From Axinella damicornis (Eukaryota > Porifera > Demospongiae > Axinellida > Axinellidae): a stretch of 64,000 nucleotides of DNA. The stretch covers positions 11,628,432-11,692,431 of the forward strand of contig OZ007507.1 in assembly GCA_963931865.1 (NCBI GenBank). The letters are read 5' to 3'. The notes under the pieces were generated by a model that did not search any database, was not told the DNA's origin, and saw only the letters and a list, made by a program, of their open reading frames with translations. The position numbers and the translations under genes were made by a program. Each line of letters starts with the position of its first letter. Within the stretch, counting starts at the first letter, position 1. Shown here in pieces: positions 10,496 through 34,647 of the stretch.

Positions 10496-13400
10496 CCTCC
10501 TCCCTCTCCCCCTCCTCCCTCTCCCTCCTCCCTCCCTCTCCTTCCTCTCCCACCTCCTCCCTATCCCCCCTATCTTCTACCCCTCCCTCCCCCTACCTTC
10601 CACTTCCTTTCTCCAAGAGGGGGTTTGGTAAAGCTTTGGATTCAGTTGCCACAGACGTTGCCAAGGGAGCCTCTTCAGTTGCCAAAGAAGCCTCTTCAGC
10701 TGTCAGTACCAACCCCCTGGTAAGAATAAGCCGCTTTGTAAAAACACCCGAGGTCTCATTCCCACACCATCGTCAAAGCTCTGGAATAAGACTTGGATAT
10801 AAATTATCAATAATTATGGCCTTGGTGGTACAGTTTTGCAGTGCACAAAAGCACAGGCATGTACATGTGTATTTCAACTTCTTAGTGAAGGCACACTGTA
10901 GCATCCTGATATGGAAGTGAAGCATTGACTACTCTTGTTTATTCTGCTCCGCAACACACACGCACACTGACCTACAAATACCAGACACTTCTGAGGCCTG
11001 GTTACATTGTTCAACTCGTCTCTAAAGTGTGTGGAAAGAGCCTCAGGGTTGTGGAGAATGGGGCAGCGGACTGTGCAGGGAGTGGTGGCACGGCCTGTAA
11101 GTCCCTCCTTCCATTCTCCCTCCTCCCCCTGCCTCCTCCCCTCCATCCTTCCCTCCCTTCTCTCTCCCCTCCCTTCTCTCTCCCTTTCCCCTCCCTCCTT
11201 CATCCCTCTCTCTCCCTCCCTCATTCCCCTCCCCCTCCCTCCTTCCATTCTCCCTTCTCCCCCTACCTCCTCCCCTCCATCCTTCTCACTGGCGGATCCA
11301 GGGGTACTTCGATGAGTTCAGTCGAACTACCCAGAATTATACCCACAAAATGTCGTAGACTACGTATCGACCAGTGGCGGATCTAGGGGTGCGAGCGAAC
11401 CCCCCTTTTGACCCTTGTTAACATAAACTACTTGTATTGTTGTAGCTGTGGTTGGTAATACCCTTGACCGTTCCCGGGCTGAAAGCCTGAAGGCAGACAA
11501 AGTCTTGAGCTAGCTAGGTTTACGCTGCTACACAATTTTAATTTTACATCAATTATTTTTGTTCTGTATATACGTATAATTAGAAAATAAAGCAATAACG
11601 ATCGACTGTCCAAGTACGTGGTTGTAATCCGTCGACGATGAAAAGAAGGAAGCTAACAGTCCCACACATCGATACTTACTGGTTACTTAGTCAATCTTCT
11701 TTGCGTCTGGGAACATGTCCAGAATGCGCAGAGATGCTACGAGAGCGCTTCCTGATCGCTAAAAAAAACATGTAAAAAGTTTTTCCGCGCTTCGCGCGGA
11801 CTGATCACCACTTCACAGCTCTGCGCACCGCCTTCGGCGGTGCGCTGTGTATGTGCCAACCGAACCCCCCTATCAAAATTTCTAGATCCACCATTGCTTC
11901 TCTCCCCCTCCCCTCCCTCTTCCCTCCCCCCTCCCCTCCCTCCCTTCTCTCTCTCTCCTCCCTCCCTCCCTCCCTTCTCTCTCCCCTCCCTTCTCTTTCC
12001 CCTCCCTCCATCATCCCTCTCCCCCCCCCTCCCCACCAGGCCAGTTTGAGGTTTTGGGCACCTCACAGTCATCACACATCAAGCTACGCAATGTGGCCAA
12101 TCCCAAATTGTACCTGGCCATCACTGGCGGGTACTTTATTGGCTATGTGAGTTCAGCACACTAACCGAAGGAATGCATGAAAGGAGGGAGAGGGAAGGAA
12201 GGCAGGAGGGAGGAAGGGAAAGGCAGGAAGGATGAGATGGAGGGAGGGAGGGAGGGAGGAGGCAGGGGAAAATGGGAGGAAGGAGGGAGTGTTCAAGGAG
12301 ACAGAGGGAGGGAGGGGGAGAGAGAAGGTGGGAGGAGGAAGAGAATGAGAATGGATGATAACATACTGCTTGTCTATGACCTTCCCAACCAGTCTCATCA
12401 GTGGTAGTAGGAAAATTAGGTCTTTGTGGCCAAGTGGTTCATGCTAAACTCGTTCCCAGGCCTTCTGCACCTCCAGTTTTGATCAACATTATTGGATTGC
12501 TTACGGTATGCATGGCTTATGGTATGCATGGCTAGGCTTATGGTATGCATGGCTTACGGTATGCATGCATACTGTAAACGATCATAACTGGAGGCGAAGA
12601 AAGCCTAGGAACAAGGCTAATTTGTGCAGCTACATGTACCCAAATGCACGAGATAGTCTTTAGTGTCTTTGTCAAGTCTTGGCATGCATACAAAAGATTA
12701 TTACTAGTGCACAATGTGCAATACATCATACAATATTTGATTATATAAACCAAAGTTGATGTGAAACGTTTCCGCATACTTTGTGTGAAGCAATCATTGC
12801 AGCGGATGTAGCATACATGTAATTTGCGGAAGATTGCTAGTCCTCTCCTTTCTTTCTTGGAGAAATGGTGAGTTGCTACATGTACCACAAAGCGATTGTC
12901 CCAGTTTTGTGGTTTCTGATGTTGAGAACAGCCGTCAACCACCAGCTTCATCCTCTGACACAACCAGCTTCATCCTCTGTCACAACCAGCTTCATCCTCT
13001 GACACAACCAGCTTCATCCTCTGTCACAACCAGCTTCATCCTCTGACACAACCAGCTTCATCCTCTGACACAACCATCTTCATCCTCTCACACAACCAGC
13101 TTCATCCTCTGACACAACCATCGTCATCCTTTGACACAACCAGCTTCATCCTCTGACACAACCAGCTTCATCCTCTGTCACAACCAGCTTCATCCTCTGA
13201 CACAACCAGCTTCATCCTCTGACACAACCAGCTTCATCCTCTGACACAACCAGCTTCATCCTCTGACACAACCAGCTTCATCCTCTGTCACAACCAGCTT
13301 CATCCTCTGACACAACCAGCTTCATCCTCTGACACAACCAGCTTCATCCTCTGACACAACCAGCTTCATCCTCTGTTCATTGAAATGTCACACAATCGCT

Positions 13401-14501
13401 TTGTATTCTTAATAATTGCTCATTCACAATCCGACTACAATGACAGCTACCGAGTAAAATGTGTAGAACAAACATCGGCAGTGGTCAGTAGTGCTTGGAG
13501 ATTCTACAATTGACCAGTGGCTGGTTTTGTTTCATATCTAGCTACCTCAGGATTTTATCATACTGGAAAAATTGTTTTGAGGCATAGTACATGACTGAAG
13601 GGCTCAGTGGAAAAATGGTAGCCTCGTTCCCAGGCCTACCCCGTTTTTTCTATTCTTCAGTTTCCGTTGACAATAATACACGGATGCGGAAGGGCGGCGA
13701 AAAACGTGGAAGGCCTGGTACGATTCATCACGTGCTTTATGTCAAGTGGACGTAGGGGGGGTGTGACCCAACTGCAAATAAGTTTAAAAACCGCCGACGA
13801 AGTTGTGTAGATCGTCTGAGAGTCTCGACTAGCCGCTGAACACTCGAACCGAGCCGACTGGATGATGAACAGCCTTCAGGAGCCTTAAGGACCTGCTGAA
13901 ATGACTACGCCCCCCCCCCCCCCCCCCCCCCCGCCCGCATCCGTGTATTATTGTCAACGGAAACCGAAGAACAGAAAAAAACGGGGTAGGCCTGGGAACG
14001 AGGCTACAAAAATGGGATAAGCACTTTTGACCAACCCTAAAGGTCAAAGGTCAACTTTGTGTTTTTGCTTAAGGCTGAATTCCAATAGTTGAAAGGATGG
14101 ACTGTTAAGATCCAGCCTTGGTTCAGAAAACACATGGTTGACCTTTGACCTTTAGAGTTGGTAAAAAACAACAACACTTGTCCCCCTTTTCCACTGTCCT
14201 TCATGTACTCACACTCCCTCCTCACCCCTTACCTCCCTCCCACCCTCTCCTCCCTCACCCCCCTCCCACCCTCACCCCCCTCCCACCCTCACTCCCCTCC
14301 CACCCTCCTCCCTCACCCCCCCAGGGCCAGGGTGGTACAGATTGTGACTTCGTCCCAGCTGCAACACTGGACAAGTACGTGACCTTTGAGTCCCTCCAGA
14401 CTCCGGGCTCCCACATTGGTGTCCTTCCCTCCGGTCAGCTCACCTCCCCTGCCCAGACCACCAAAGCCACTGATGCGTCACATTTTGCAGTTCGATACAT
14501 A
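9408..14501 (+). CDS. Pro/Tyr-rich beta-trefoil (FGF/IL-1-fold-like) protein, five exons
   Basis: Spliced as 9408-9626, 10618-10719, 10985-11096, 12040-12146 and 14325-14501. All junctions are GT-AG and in phase, giving 239 codons. Residues 1-73 are Pro/Tyr-rich (PPPPGYPPPTNPGYPPPP), resembling the tails of annexin-like cytosolic proteins. Residues 74-107 are an Ala/Ser/Lys linker (AKGASSVAKEASSAVS). The rest shows three ~40-residue repeats typical of a beta-trefoil: GYIVQLVSKVCGKSLRVVE, HIKLRNVANPKLYLAITGG and KYVTFESLQTPGSHIGVLP, each closing with an F-x-V type strand. The third resembles the FGF/IL-1 fold. There is no signal peptide, so extracellular signalling is not implied. The reading frame runs past the last donor (TACATA|gtaagt). 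A tiny terminal exon at 15180-15212 is possible but overlaps transposon-like sequence. Exact family uncertain. Confidence 0.62.
10364..10612 (+). repeat. Pyrimidine microsatellite in front of a splice acceptor
   Basis: About 250 bp of ccctcctcc / (ct)n sequence ending just before the acceptor at 10617. It acts as, or has replaced, the polypyrimidine tract of intron 1 of the beta-trefoil gene. The rest of that intron (9627-10360) shows nothing else. Confidence 0.8.
11370..11898. mobile_element. hAT-like non-autonomous element (CAGTGGCGGATCTAG ends)
   Basis: Left end cagtggcggatctagg; right end is the complement of caatggtggatctag. CAG-type ends are usual for hAT. It shares an internal block (gctacgagagcgcttcc) in inverted orientation with the element at 39376-39726. 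It lies in intron 3 of the beta-trefoil gene, between pyrimidine tracts at 11101-11285 and 11899-12034. No clean target duplication seen. Confidence 0.45.
12448..12621. mobile_element. Eroded hairpin MITE
   Basis: The termini aactcgttcccaggcc and gcctaggaacaaggcta are decayed family ends. The interior has four copies of ttatggtatgcatggc. A GA-rich tract (12177-12350) precedes it. Confidence 0.55.
12938..13377. repeat. 22-bp minisatellite cttcatcctctgacacaacc ag, ~20 copies
   Basis: Very regular units differing mainly at ctgacac versus ctgtcac, inside intron 4 of the beta-trefoil gene. Many frames stay open across it, but only by repetition. Positions 13378-13618 are unremarkable. Confidence 0.9.
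13619..14006. mobile_element. Hairpin MITE with poly-C core, TSD (g/c)aaaaatgg
   Basis: Starts tagcctcgttcccaggcc and ends ggcctgggaacgaggcta. Flanking 9-mers gaaaaatgg and caaaaatgg differ at one base. The core is homologous to 3114-4062. A ~20-C run sits at 13911-13932. Next to it (14025-14165) is a separate inverted repeat (aaaggtcaac... / gttgacctttgacc). Confidence 0.8.
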
Positions 14502-14566
14502 GTAAGTGGACTGCATGCACATAAACACACACAGGAGCTAGGCTGACCATGAGCCGGCGTATACTC

Positions 14567-15022
14567 TTAACCCTTTAAGCCCCATTGATGTCTATAGACG
14601 TCATTTAGACCCTATGCACTTGTATGCGTGGGCGTTTTTTTTTTTTTTTGATTTTAATGAGATTCATTGACCCGAGAATTTTTGATTCTAATGATATTCA
14701 TAGACCCCACCCAGGCCTTCAAGAAAACCTGCAAATTGGTGGTGTAAGGTGTGCCATCAGTCAGATCTGGCCCAAGTTTAGGGAAATGCTGGGCGAAAAT
14801 CCGGCTGACATCCACCTTTGACCTCCGGTTGCTGGGCTTGTGGGGGGTCATGAATATCATTAACGGTATTGCTAGAGGGGTCTCTCCATGTGTGCGGGCC
14901 CCACCAAGTTTGGCCGCTGAGGAGCGAATGCTGTGGGAGAGGAGTACCTACGAAAGTGGTGTGCGCTGAATGCATGATAATGTGTTGTCTTGGTGGGAAG
15001 AACTTGGTGGTTAAATGGTTAA
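14567..15022. mobile_element. piggyBac-like MITE, TTAA target, CCCTTTAA termini
   Basis: ttaa|ccctttaagcccc at the left; the right end ggttaaatgg|ttaa is a decayed form of the inverted terminus. It is homologous over most of its length to 34768-35378 but lacks about 150 bp of that copy's interior. TTAA duplications and CCC-type ends are the hallmark of piggyBac. No ORF. Confidence 0.72.
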
Positions 15023-15324
15023 CGCTGATAGTGCTGCAAGTCTGGGACAGTCAGGGCACCGGCATAATGCTGTAGCATTTCAAGAGCAACTGTTTGCGCG
15101 CACTGCGTATTAACTTATGAATAATTAATTAGCTCGAAAAATTTTCGTCACGCGCACAGAGAACTCCATGCCTCCTCAGTCTCCAAATCCTAGCTACGCC
15201 CCTGCTCTGTAGTACCCTTTGGGCTTATTGCCCTTTTTGCAACCACTTCTGCTACTATGTAGGTGAGTATATAGCTGAAGAGTAATTACATCCACTGCCA
15301 TTCATTTTTATTGCAACATTGGCA

Positions 15325-15325
<1 letters not shown>

Positions 15326-15356
<31 letters not shown>

Positions 15357-15418
15357 GCGTGTGTGTGTGTGCGTGTGCGTGTGCGTGTGTGTGTGCGTGC
15401 ATGTGTGCATGTGTGTGT
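15326..15418. repeat. (GT)n microsatellite with GC interruptions
   Basis: Mostly gtgtgt with gcgtgc variants. 15023-15325 contains no gene; its right part (ctagctacgcccctg near 15200) looks like a hAT-type end. Confidence 0.9.
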
Positions 15419-15666
15419 ACACACTAGGGGGAAGGAGGGGTGCATGTGGCATGATTGATTCACCACATCCTAGCGAGACCACAAGGCGAACAATGATGAA
15501 GTAGCTGAGCAAGCGAAGCTACTTGTAATATTAAACTCTTTCTACTCCTGATGAAGATCACCCACACAATGTAGTTAGTGTTTACCACACATGATTGCTA
15601 TTTCACAAGACAAATTAATATATCTTAATGTAGTCAGCTGAGTTTGTGCCAAGTGCAGAATTTGTT

Positions 15667-15792
15667 AGCCTCATTCCCAGGTCATTCCTACTGCCAGTTT
15701 TTGATCACTTGCAGTATGCAAAAATACACCACATTAATTTTTTTGCATACTGTAAGCGATCAAAAACTGAAATGTCCTGGGAACAAGACTGA
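15667..15792. mobile_element. Hairpin MITE shared by both blocks
   Basis: tagcctcattcccagg...cctgggaacaagactg with inner arms agtttttgatcacttgc / gcgatcaaaaact. The counterpart is 34248-34368. Present in both, so older than the block divergence; target repeat eroded. Confidence 0.7.
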
Positions 15793-17169
15793 AATTATTG
15801 CTACTTGTCTATTCGTTAGGTCAGGCGGTTTATGTAGATTGTGCTGAGCCTGAACCCTCCCCATTACTTGCATATTGTAAGATGAAGGCTTGCTGAACTC
15901 AGTTGCTGGCGTAGATATGGGTTTGGTTTGCACTGGTCTTGGCGAGCATGCTTAAGCTTAAGCCGTCTGAACCTCAATCAGCTGACCGCACCACTGTAAA
16001 TATAGTATATTTGAGGTTCTCTGGTATCTTCCCCTTATCGTGCACCAGCCAGTGTTTTTTAGTTAACCATGACTGTAAATTTTTAGAACTTCTAATTGAC
16101 TAAAACTAAAACTCTTTTGGTTAGGCCCTTTTCCAACTATAATAGCTTCCGAAGGAGCACATCTAGACTCTAGAACTAAATCATTCTGCAGAAGACACTA
16201 TATATAAATGCCATACTAAAACAACACACCAGCACAGAAAGTGAGGGTGAAATTTGTGGAGATTTGACCTTTCTCTATAACTATAGGCTGTCATTTATTT
16301 TCTGCATGGAGTATGTAAATTGGGCATATCTCTCTTTCCACTGGGGTGTACTTGACCTCTCAAAAACACTTAGCTAATGGTAAGAAAGGCCCGTGCAATT
16401 GGACTGTGTGGTTTGTTTACATATCGATCTTCTTTCTGTCTCCTGTAGCGCACTGCTCTTCACTGAAGGATTGGTGACTCGTATCAATCATTTTTATAGT
16501 AACTGTTGTCTGTAATTTTTATTCCCGTATTACAATGTCATTGTACTCTCCTACATGTACAAAGAGAGATGTAGGCAGAATCTGTACCTGCATGTGCATA
16601 GTTAGTTAGCTATTCATGTGTAGCGTTTTTGTTTCTAGAAATATTTCCATGGCTGGGCTACAGTACTTATAGCAGTGTCAAAAGACGTGGAATGCTGGAT
16701 GTTGAACTTGCGGGTCAGTGGTTGCGCGACTACGCTGGTTGCCATGGTAACGAACCGACGCACGCTCGATCTGAAGACACCATTCAGCATGGCCACGGAG
16801 ACGCTATCCCTCATTTTGGAGATAGCCGTTCTCTCGTGTGAGCCGTGCTGTGATCGTGGTGAAGTTCGTGCTGTAAATCTGAGTTCTGTTCGTTTATTTT
16901 GAGCTGTCGAGGGCGCAAAATTGTTCGGAGATTCCGGCGAACCATTGTCAAATCCCTTTGGGCGTAAATCTGTTCGAGTGCTTTGAGGCGAAGAGGTGTG
17001 CTTCAAGAAAAGCCGTCGAAGAATTCTCAGGAGTGAGTTTTTCGTTTACAATTTGTTTATGATTTGTACTCGCACTGTTGAATTGTAATTTGTGTGCTAG
17101 TTAAGGTGCCACACCCCCTTTTACCTAGATAATGCGCTAGTATTCCTACTTACTGTATATGTACCGTCC

Positions 17170-17460
17170 AACATGACTCCTGCCATATCAGTACATTGCT
17201 AGATTCTCTTGCGATGTACCTTACAAACACTCGAAGATGTATCTGCTCATCAATATGCAAGGTACATTGCTAGATTCTCTTGCAATGTACCTTACAAACA
17301 CTTGAAGATGTCCTTTCCCGACCATCAACATGTATATTGATGATCTGTAAAGGACATCTTAGAGTGTTTGTAAGGTACATTGCAAAGAGAGTCTAGCAAT
17401 GTACTGTGTACACAGTGCCATTGCTAGATTCTCTTGCAATGTACCTCACAAATACATGTA
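17170..17460. repeat. Degenerate ~80-bp repeats in the 5' UTR intron
   Basis: Units built around cattgctagattctcttgc and aatgtaccttacaaacactc, some inverted. Copy 2 has about five units (36600-36905) against four here. They lie in the intron between the 5' UTR exon (about 16800-17033, donor gga|gtgagt) and the coding start exon (acceptor ttttgcag at 17795). Confidence 0.65.
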
Positions 17461-17860
17461 CTCAAAGATGTGTCTGCTCATTTCCAGACTCTCAGTGTGG
17501 ACACTCCCACAGAATGACTGTGATCACAGTCGGGGTCTTGATCAGCTCTTTTACCACGGGCTGGCTATGCTGGTTTTCAGGTTTTACTGTTGACGGGGTG
17601 GATATTTGCGATAGGCTGTGCTGATTTTGGACTTCAGCTGCATTGCTATTAAACTAAACCCTATCAAAGCTTTGACCAGCTTATTTCAGTTGACCCCCCC
17701 CCCCCCCCCCGTGATTTACCAGACACCTAATCTCCTAGCTCAGAAAGGAGGATGGTCTGGGAATTAATTGAGGCATCCTCTCTTGTATTTTGCAGGGATC
17801 AGTTTTGAAGCAGTGACTGATTTGGTGTTGAAGGTTTGGTGTACGTGGTGGAGAGACTAG

Positions 17861-30732
<12,872 letters not shown>

Positions 30733-31067
30733 CCGACAATCAACTTGAATGTCTTGTTTTGCACCCGGCAAACAATCACTTCATAAGTCACTCTGTGTAT
30801 TGTCAACTACTATGCTTGTGTGTACGTGTGTGTGTGTATGTGTGTCCATGTGTGTGCGTGTACGTGTACGTGTGTGTATGTGTGTTCACTGTTCATGGCG
30901 GTTCACTTTAGTCTGCAGACTTCACTGTCATGGTTCTTGTGTTGTCACTGCCCACTGCCACTTCGGGACACCCAACTTTGTTACTGTAACTATTGTCACT
31001 GTTTTGTATGTTTTGTTTGTATGTTTGTGGCAATGAACATTTTGTGGAGATAATTATCATGAATGTA

Positions 31068-31243
31068 GCTTGTTCCCAGGCCCTGCCAAGCGTCCATCAC
31101 TTGCACAATAACAGCTGGGTGGGGGCCTGGGAACGAGGCTATGGGGGGGGGGGGGGGGGGGGGAATGTTAACAAGACCGTCAAGGGTTACATGTACCTGT
31201 TAGCTGACGTAAGTACATACCTTCAATTTTGTTGTTTAGCTAT

Positions 31244-31275
<32 letters not shown>
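31068..31275. repeat. Hairpin MITE remnant and two long poly-G runs
   Basis: tagcttgttcccaggcc...ggcctgggaacgaggcta (31068-31141), then about 20 G (31143) and about 33 G (31243) in direct repeats of (g)n...aagaccgtcaagggt. This lies 3' of the USP stop codon. Copy 2 has lost the G runs (about 50500). Confidence 0.75.
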
Positions 31276-31277
<2 letters not shown>

Positions 31278-31615
31278 AGACCATCAAGGGCTATATAGAG
31301 TTAGAACCTGTTAGCTGACGTAAGTACATACATTCAATCTGTTGATGAAAATTCACAATAATATTATTATGAGTGCACGTGCATGCTACATGTGCAGTGC
31401 ATTTTGCCCCATGCAAGAAGGGCATGTGTTCTACAGTAGGCAGGGCCTAAAGATGGGCAGAGGTCCCAACATGGGATCCGGGAGGGATGGGTCCCAGGAT
31501 GGGATCTGGAAGGGCTGGGGGCCCCAGCCCTTCCAGATCCCAGCCTGGGGCCCAAGATGGGATCCAGAAAGGGGCAGTACGTTGTGTGTTCTTATGGTTC
31601 ACACAACATTGTGTG

Positions 31616-31664
31616 TAGCCTTGTTCCCAGGCGCCCAATTACTGAGCACCTGGGAATGAGGCTA
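31616..31664. mobile_element. 49-bp hairpin MITE, TSD cattgt(g/a)tg
   Basis: The counterpart 50806-50854 has a perfect cattgtatg duplication; here one base has changed. 31440-31560 holds a palindromic tract of ggatc(t/c)gg(a)agg and gggtcccagg-type repeats. Confidence 0.85.
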
Positions 31665-31842
31665 CATTGTATGGACAGTAATGCTAGAATCAGAGAAAAA
31701 TCTCCACTATATAGCTTGATCGTAGCAGCAATAAGCACCTTTCAAAGTCCCTTGCAAGACCATGCAATTTCAACCATGCATTTCAATATGCACAAATTAA
31801 TTTTCCTAGATGCATGCGTAGAACTGTCATGTCAAAAGGTAG

Positions 31843-32017
31843 TTACTCAGCAGTCTCAAAGATATTGAATATTGATGATGGGTTAATACCACCATTGTAC
31901 ATCTGGAGGTGATACGAGGACGCTTCATATTTGCACAAGATGACTACGTTCGGTGTAGGACGGTCATCAATCCAGTCAACACCGAGGACGGTGGCAAATT
32001 CTGCAAACCCAGCACAA
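31843..32017 (-). CDS. Possible terminal exon of an unrecognised minus-strand gene
   Basis: After a good acceptor (tgtcccttcag) a frame of 57 codons runs to TAA. It contains FAEFATVLGVDWIDDRPTPN and YHLQMYNGGINPSS and reads like real protein. I do not recognise the family and found no upstream exon. The copy 2 equivalent (51000-51160) has frame-breaking indels. It could be a fossil or chance ORF. Confidence 0.33.
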
Positions 32018-32299
32018 CTGAAGGGACACATTTAGCTCAAGTACATACGCAGAAATTATCACACAAAGGGTGGCAAAGCAGCTAGAGCATAGAGAAGTTT
32101 CTTTTTGGGGGGGGGGGGGATTGAATAGTGCGTGGCAGTGTGCCATTTAGGGGGGTCTGGGTTTGAAATCTCTAAGGGGGACGAAACATTTTCAGCCCCC
32201 CCCCCCCCCCCAAAGAAACCCTGCATACACCAACCGATAAATCATTCTTCTCTGGATATTAATTCTTTTAGATGCAGATGCAAATTGCATTGCTTTACC

Positions 32300-32349
32300 T
32301 AGCCTCGTTCCCAGGCCGCGTGGGAACAAGGGGCCTGGGAACGAGGCTA
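32300..32349. mobile_element. 50-bp hairpin MITE, TSD tgctttacc
   Basis: Almost nothing but the two termini. Perfect 9-bp duplication tgctttacc at 32291-32299 and 32350-32358. It lies in the unique spacer between the two blocks. Confidence 0.9.
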
Positions 32350-32555
32350 TGCTTTACCCGGCCCTTCTGCGCATGTACATGGCATGCAGGTGATGAGCTG
32401 ACATACTACAAAAGGAAAAGATATGGCTCAACTCTTGTTATTAACTGCCCCCCCATCATTCCACACTCCATTCAAGTCTGTTAAGACATGCGGGAACAAG
32501 CTACAGTTCTTTTGAGGTTGCTTGTCCACAGAGGATTACATCATTTCACGTTTCA

Positions 32556-33297
32556 GTACATGTAAGCATGATGAGCAAGCTGCACGATGCATTCTCATTG
32601 GCTAACTCTGGCATCTCATTGGTGGATAAGAAATCCCCAAAGCGGATAAACTGAAAAGGACGTATGGCAATAGGCAACATGAATAGGCACACATCAGAAC
32701 CCCATCTGTATATCCACAGGAACTGAGGATTTCATATTCACTACATGTAAGCATGATAAGCAAGCTGCACGGTGCATTCTCATTGGCTAACTCTGGCATC
32801 TCATTGGTGGATAAGAAATCCCCAAAGCGGATAAACTGAAAAGGACGTATGGCAATAGGCAACATTAATTGGCACACGTCAAAACCCCTTCTGTATATCC
32901 ACAGGAACTGACGATTTCATATTCACTACATGTAAGCATGATAAGCAAGCTGCACAGTGCATTCTCATTGGCTAACTCTGGCATCTCATTGGTGGATAAG
33001 AAATCCCCAAAGCGGATAAACTGAAAAGGACGTATGGCAATAGGCAACATTAATTGGCACACATCAGAACCCCATCTGTATATCCACAGGAACTGAGGAT
33101 TTCATATTCACTACATGTAAGCATGATAAGCAAGCTGCACAGTGCATTCTCATTGGCTAACTCTGGCATCTCATTGGTGGATAAGAAATCCCCAAAGCGG
33201 ATAAACTGAAAAGGACGTATGGCAATAGGCAACATTAATTGGCACACGTCAAAACCCCTTCTGTATATCCACAGGAACTGCATATTCACTATTGGAT
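32556..33297. repeat. 185-bp satellite, four tandem copies
   Basis: Units recur at 185-bp spacing (gcatgataagcaagctgcac near 32571, 32755, 32940, 33125). On the minus strand each contains an acceptor-like cgtccttttcag followed by an open stretch (RFGDFLSTNEMPELANEN). Because 185 is not a multiple of 3 the units cannot be read through in one frame. The flanks 33298-33990 contain one eroded hairpin MITE (33752-33829) and no gene. Confidence 0.85.
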
Positions 33298-34647
33298 AAC
33301 TAGTGGGGTGGTTGAAGCTATGTGCTGTTTGGCTCGATAACAAATCTGTTTCAATTCGATCTGCATGGCTGCCTCATACTGTACACGACAGAAACCTCAC
33401 CCTTAGTATAATCGCAGCAGACCACCTTTCATAACTCCCTCAGAGCAACTATGTATTGACAATAAATATCAAATTCTCCCTCCCAACTCAATGTGGAACT
33501 CGAGTCCTCCTTACCATGTGCAGTAGCTGGACAGCTTTCATCCATTGTACTGGGTCCTACTCCAGCCTCTGGTCTCAATCCCATGCAGAGCAGCACAGGT
33601 TGGAATGGCCCAGGAACGAGATTCAAACTGCTGTCTATGGACCTAGTTATGCCTAGGTGGTCTTGCCTCGAATAAAATTTGAACCCCATGCAGTGGTGAT
33701 GTTTCTCCTAGGCACTCATCACAGCCCTGTTCCAAGGACTTCTACACCCTAGCCCTGTTCTATTGCTATACCCTCAGTTTGTGCATACCGTAATCAAAAA
33801 CTGGTGTAGAAAGCCTGGGAACGAGGCTACCTCATGACCAAAATGACAGCTTAGAAGTCAACCAACAGCCGCTGAGGATATAGTTCCACGTGTTCCACTT
33901 ATGTGTGTCAGAGTGCATTCAAACAGCCATTCAAAGGGCATAATATAGGTTCACTCAAATGGATAACCAGGAAGCTTGCTTTGTGTATGCTGCATTGCGT
34001 CCGCTTCAGCTGCATGCTCCCCGATTGCATCCGCTTTAGCTGCTGCTCCCCGATTGCTGAATTGGACGAAATCGGGGAGCAGCAGCTGGAGTGGATGCAT
34101 TCAGGGAGCATTGGCGAACGAGGATGAAGTAGCCGAGCAATACTAAACTCTTTCTTCTCCTGTTGAAGATCCACACAATGTAGTTAGTGTTTACACACAT
34201 GATTGCTATTTCAATTAAATCTTAATGTGCCAAGTGCAGAATTTGTTAGCCTCATTCCCAGGCTATTCCTACTGCCAGTTTTTGATCACTTGCAGTATGT
34301 AAAAATACACCACATTTTTGCATACTGTAAGCGATCAAAAACTGAAATGGCCTGGGAACAAGACTGAAATTATTGCTACTTGTCTATTCGTTAGGTCAGG
34401 CGGTTTATGTAGATTGTGCTGAGCCCTCCCCATTGCTTGCATATTGTAAGATGAAGGCTTGCTGAACTCAGTCGCTGGCGTGGATATGGGTTTGGTTTGC
34501 ACTGGTCTTGGCGAACCTCAATCAGCTGACCGCACCACTTTGTTTGAAGTTCTCTGGTATCTTCTCCTTATCGTGCACCAGCCAGTGTTTTTTTAGTTAA
34601 CCATGAATGTAAATTTTTAGAACCTCTATTTAATGAATTGGCTCTTA

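Noticed and set aside
12938..13377. CRISPR array
   Set aside because: 22-bp units are head to tail without unique spacers, in an animal intron.
15180..15212. Terminal exon SPNPSYAPAL* for the beta-trefoil gene
   Set aside because: The acceptor is acceptable and the phase fits, but the sequence ctagctacgcccctg looks like a transposon end; left as a possibility only.
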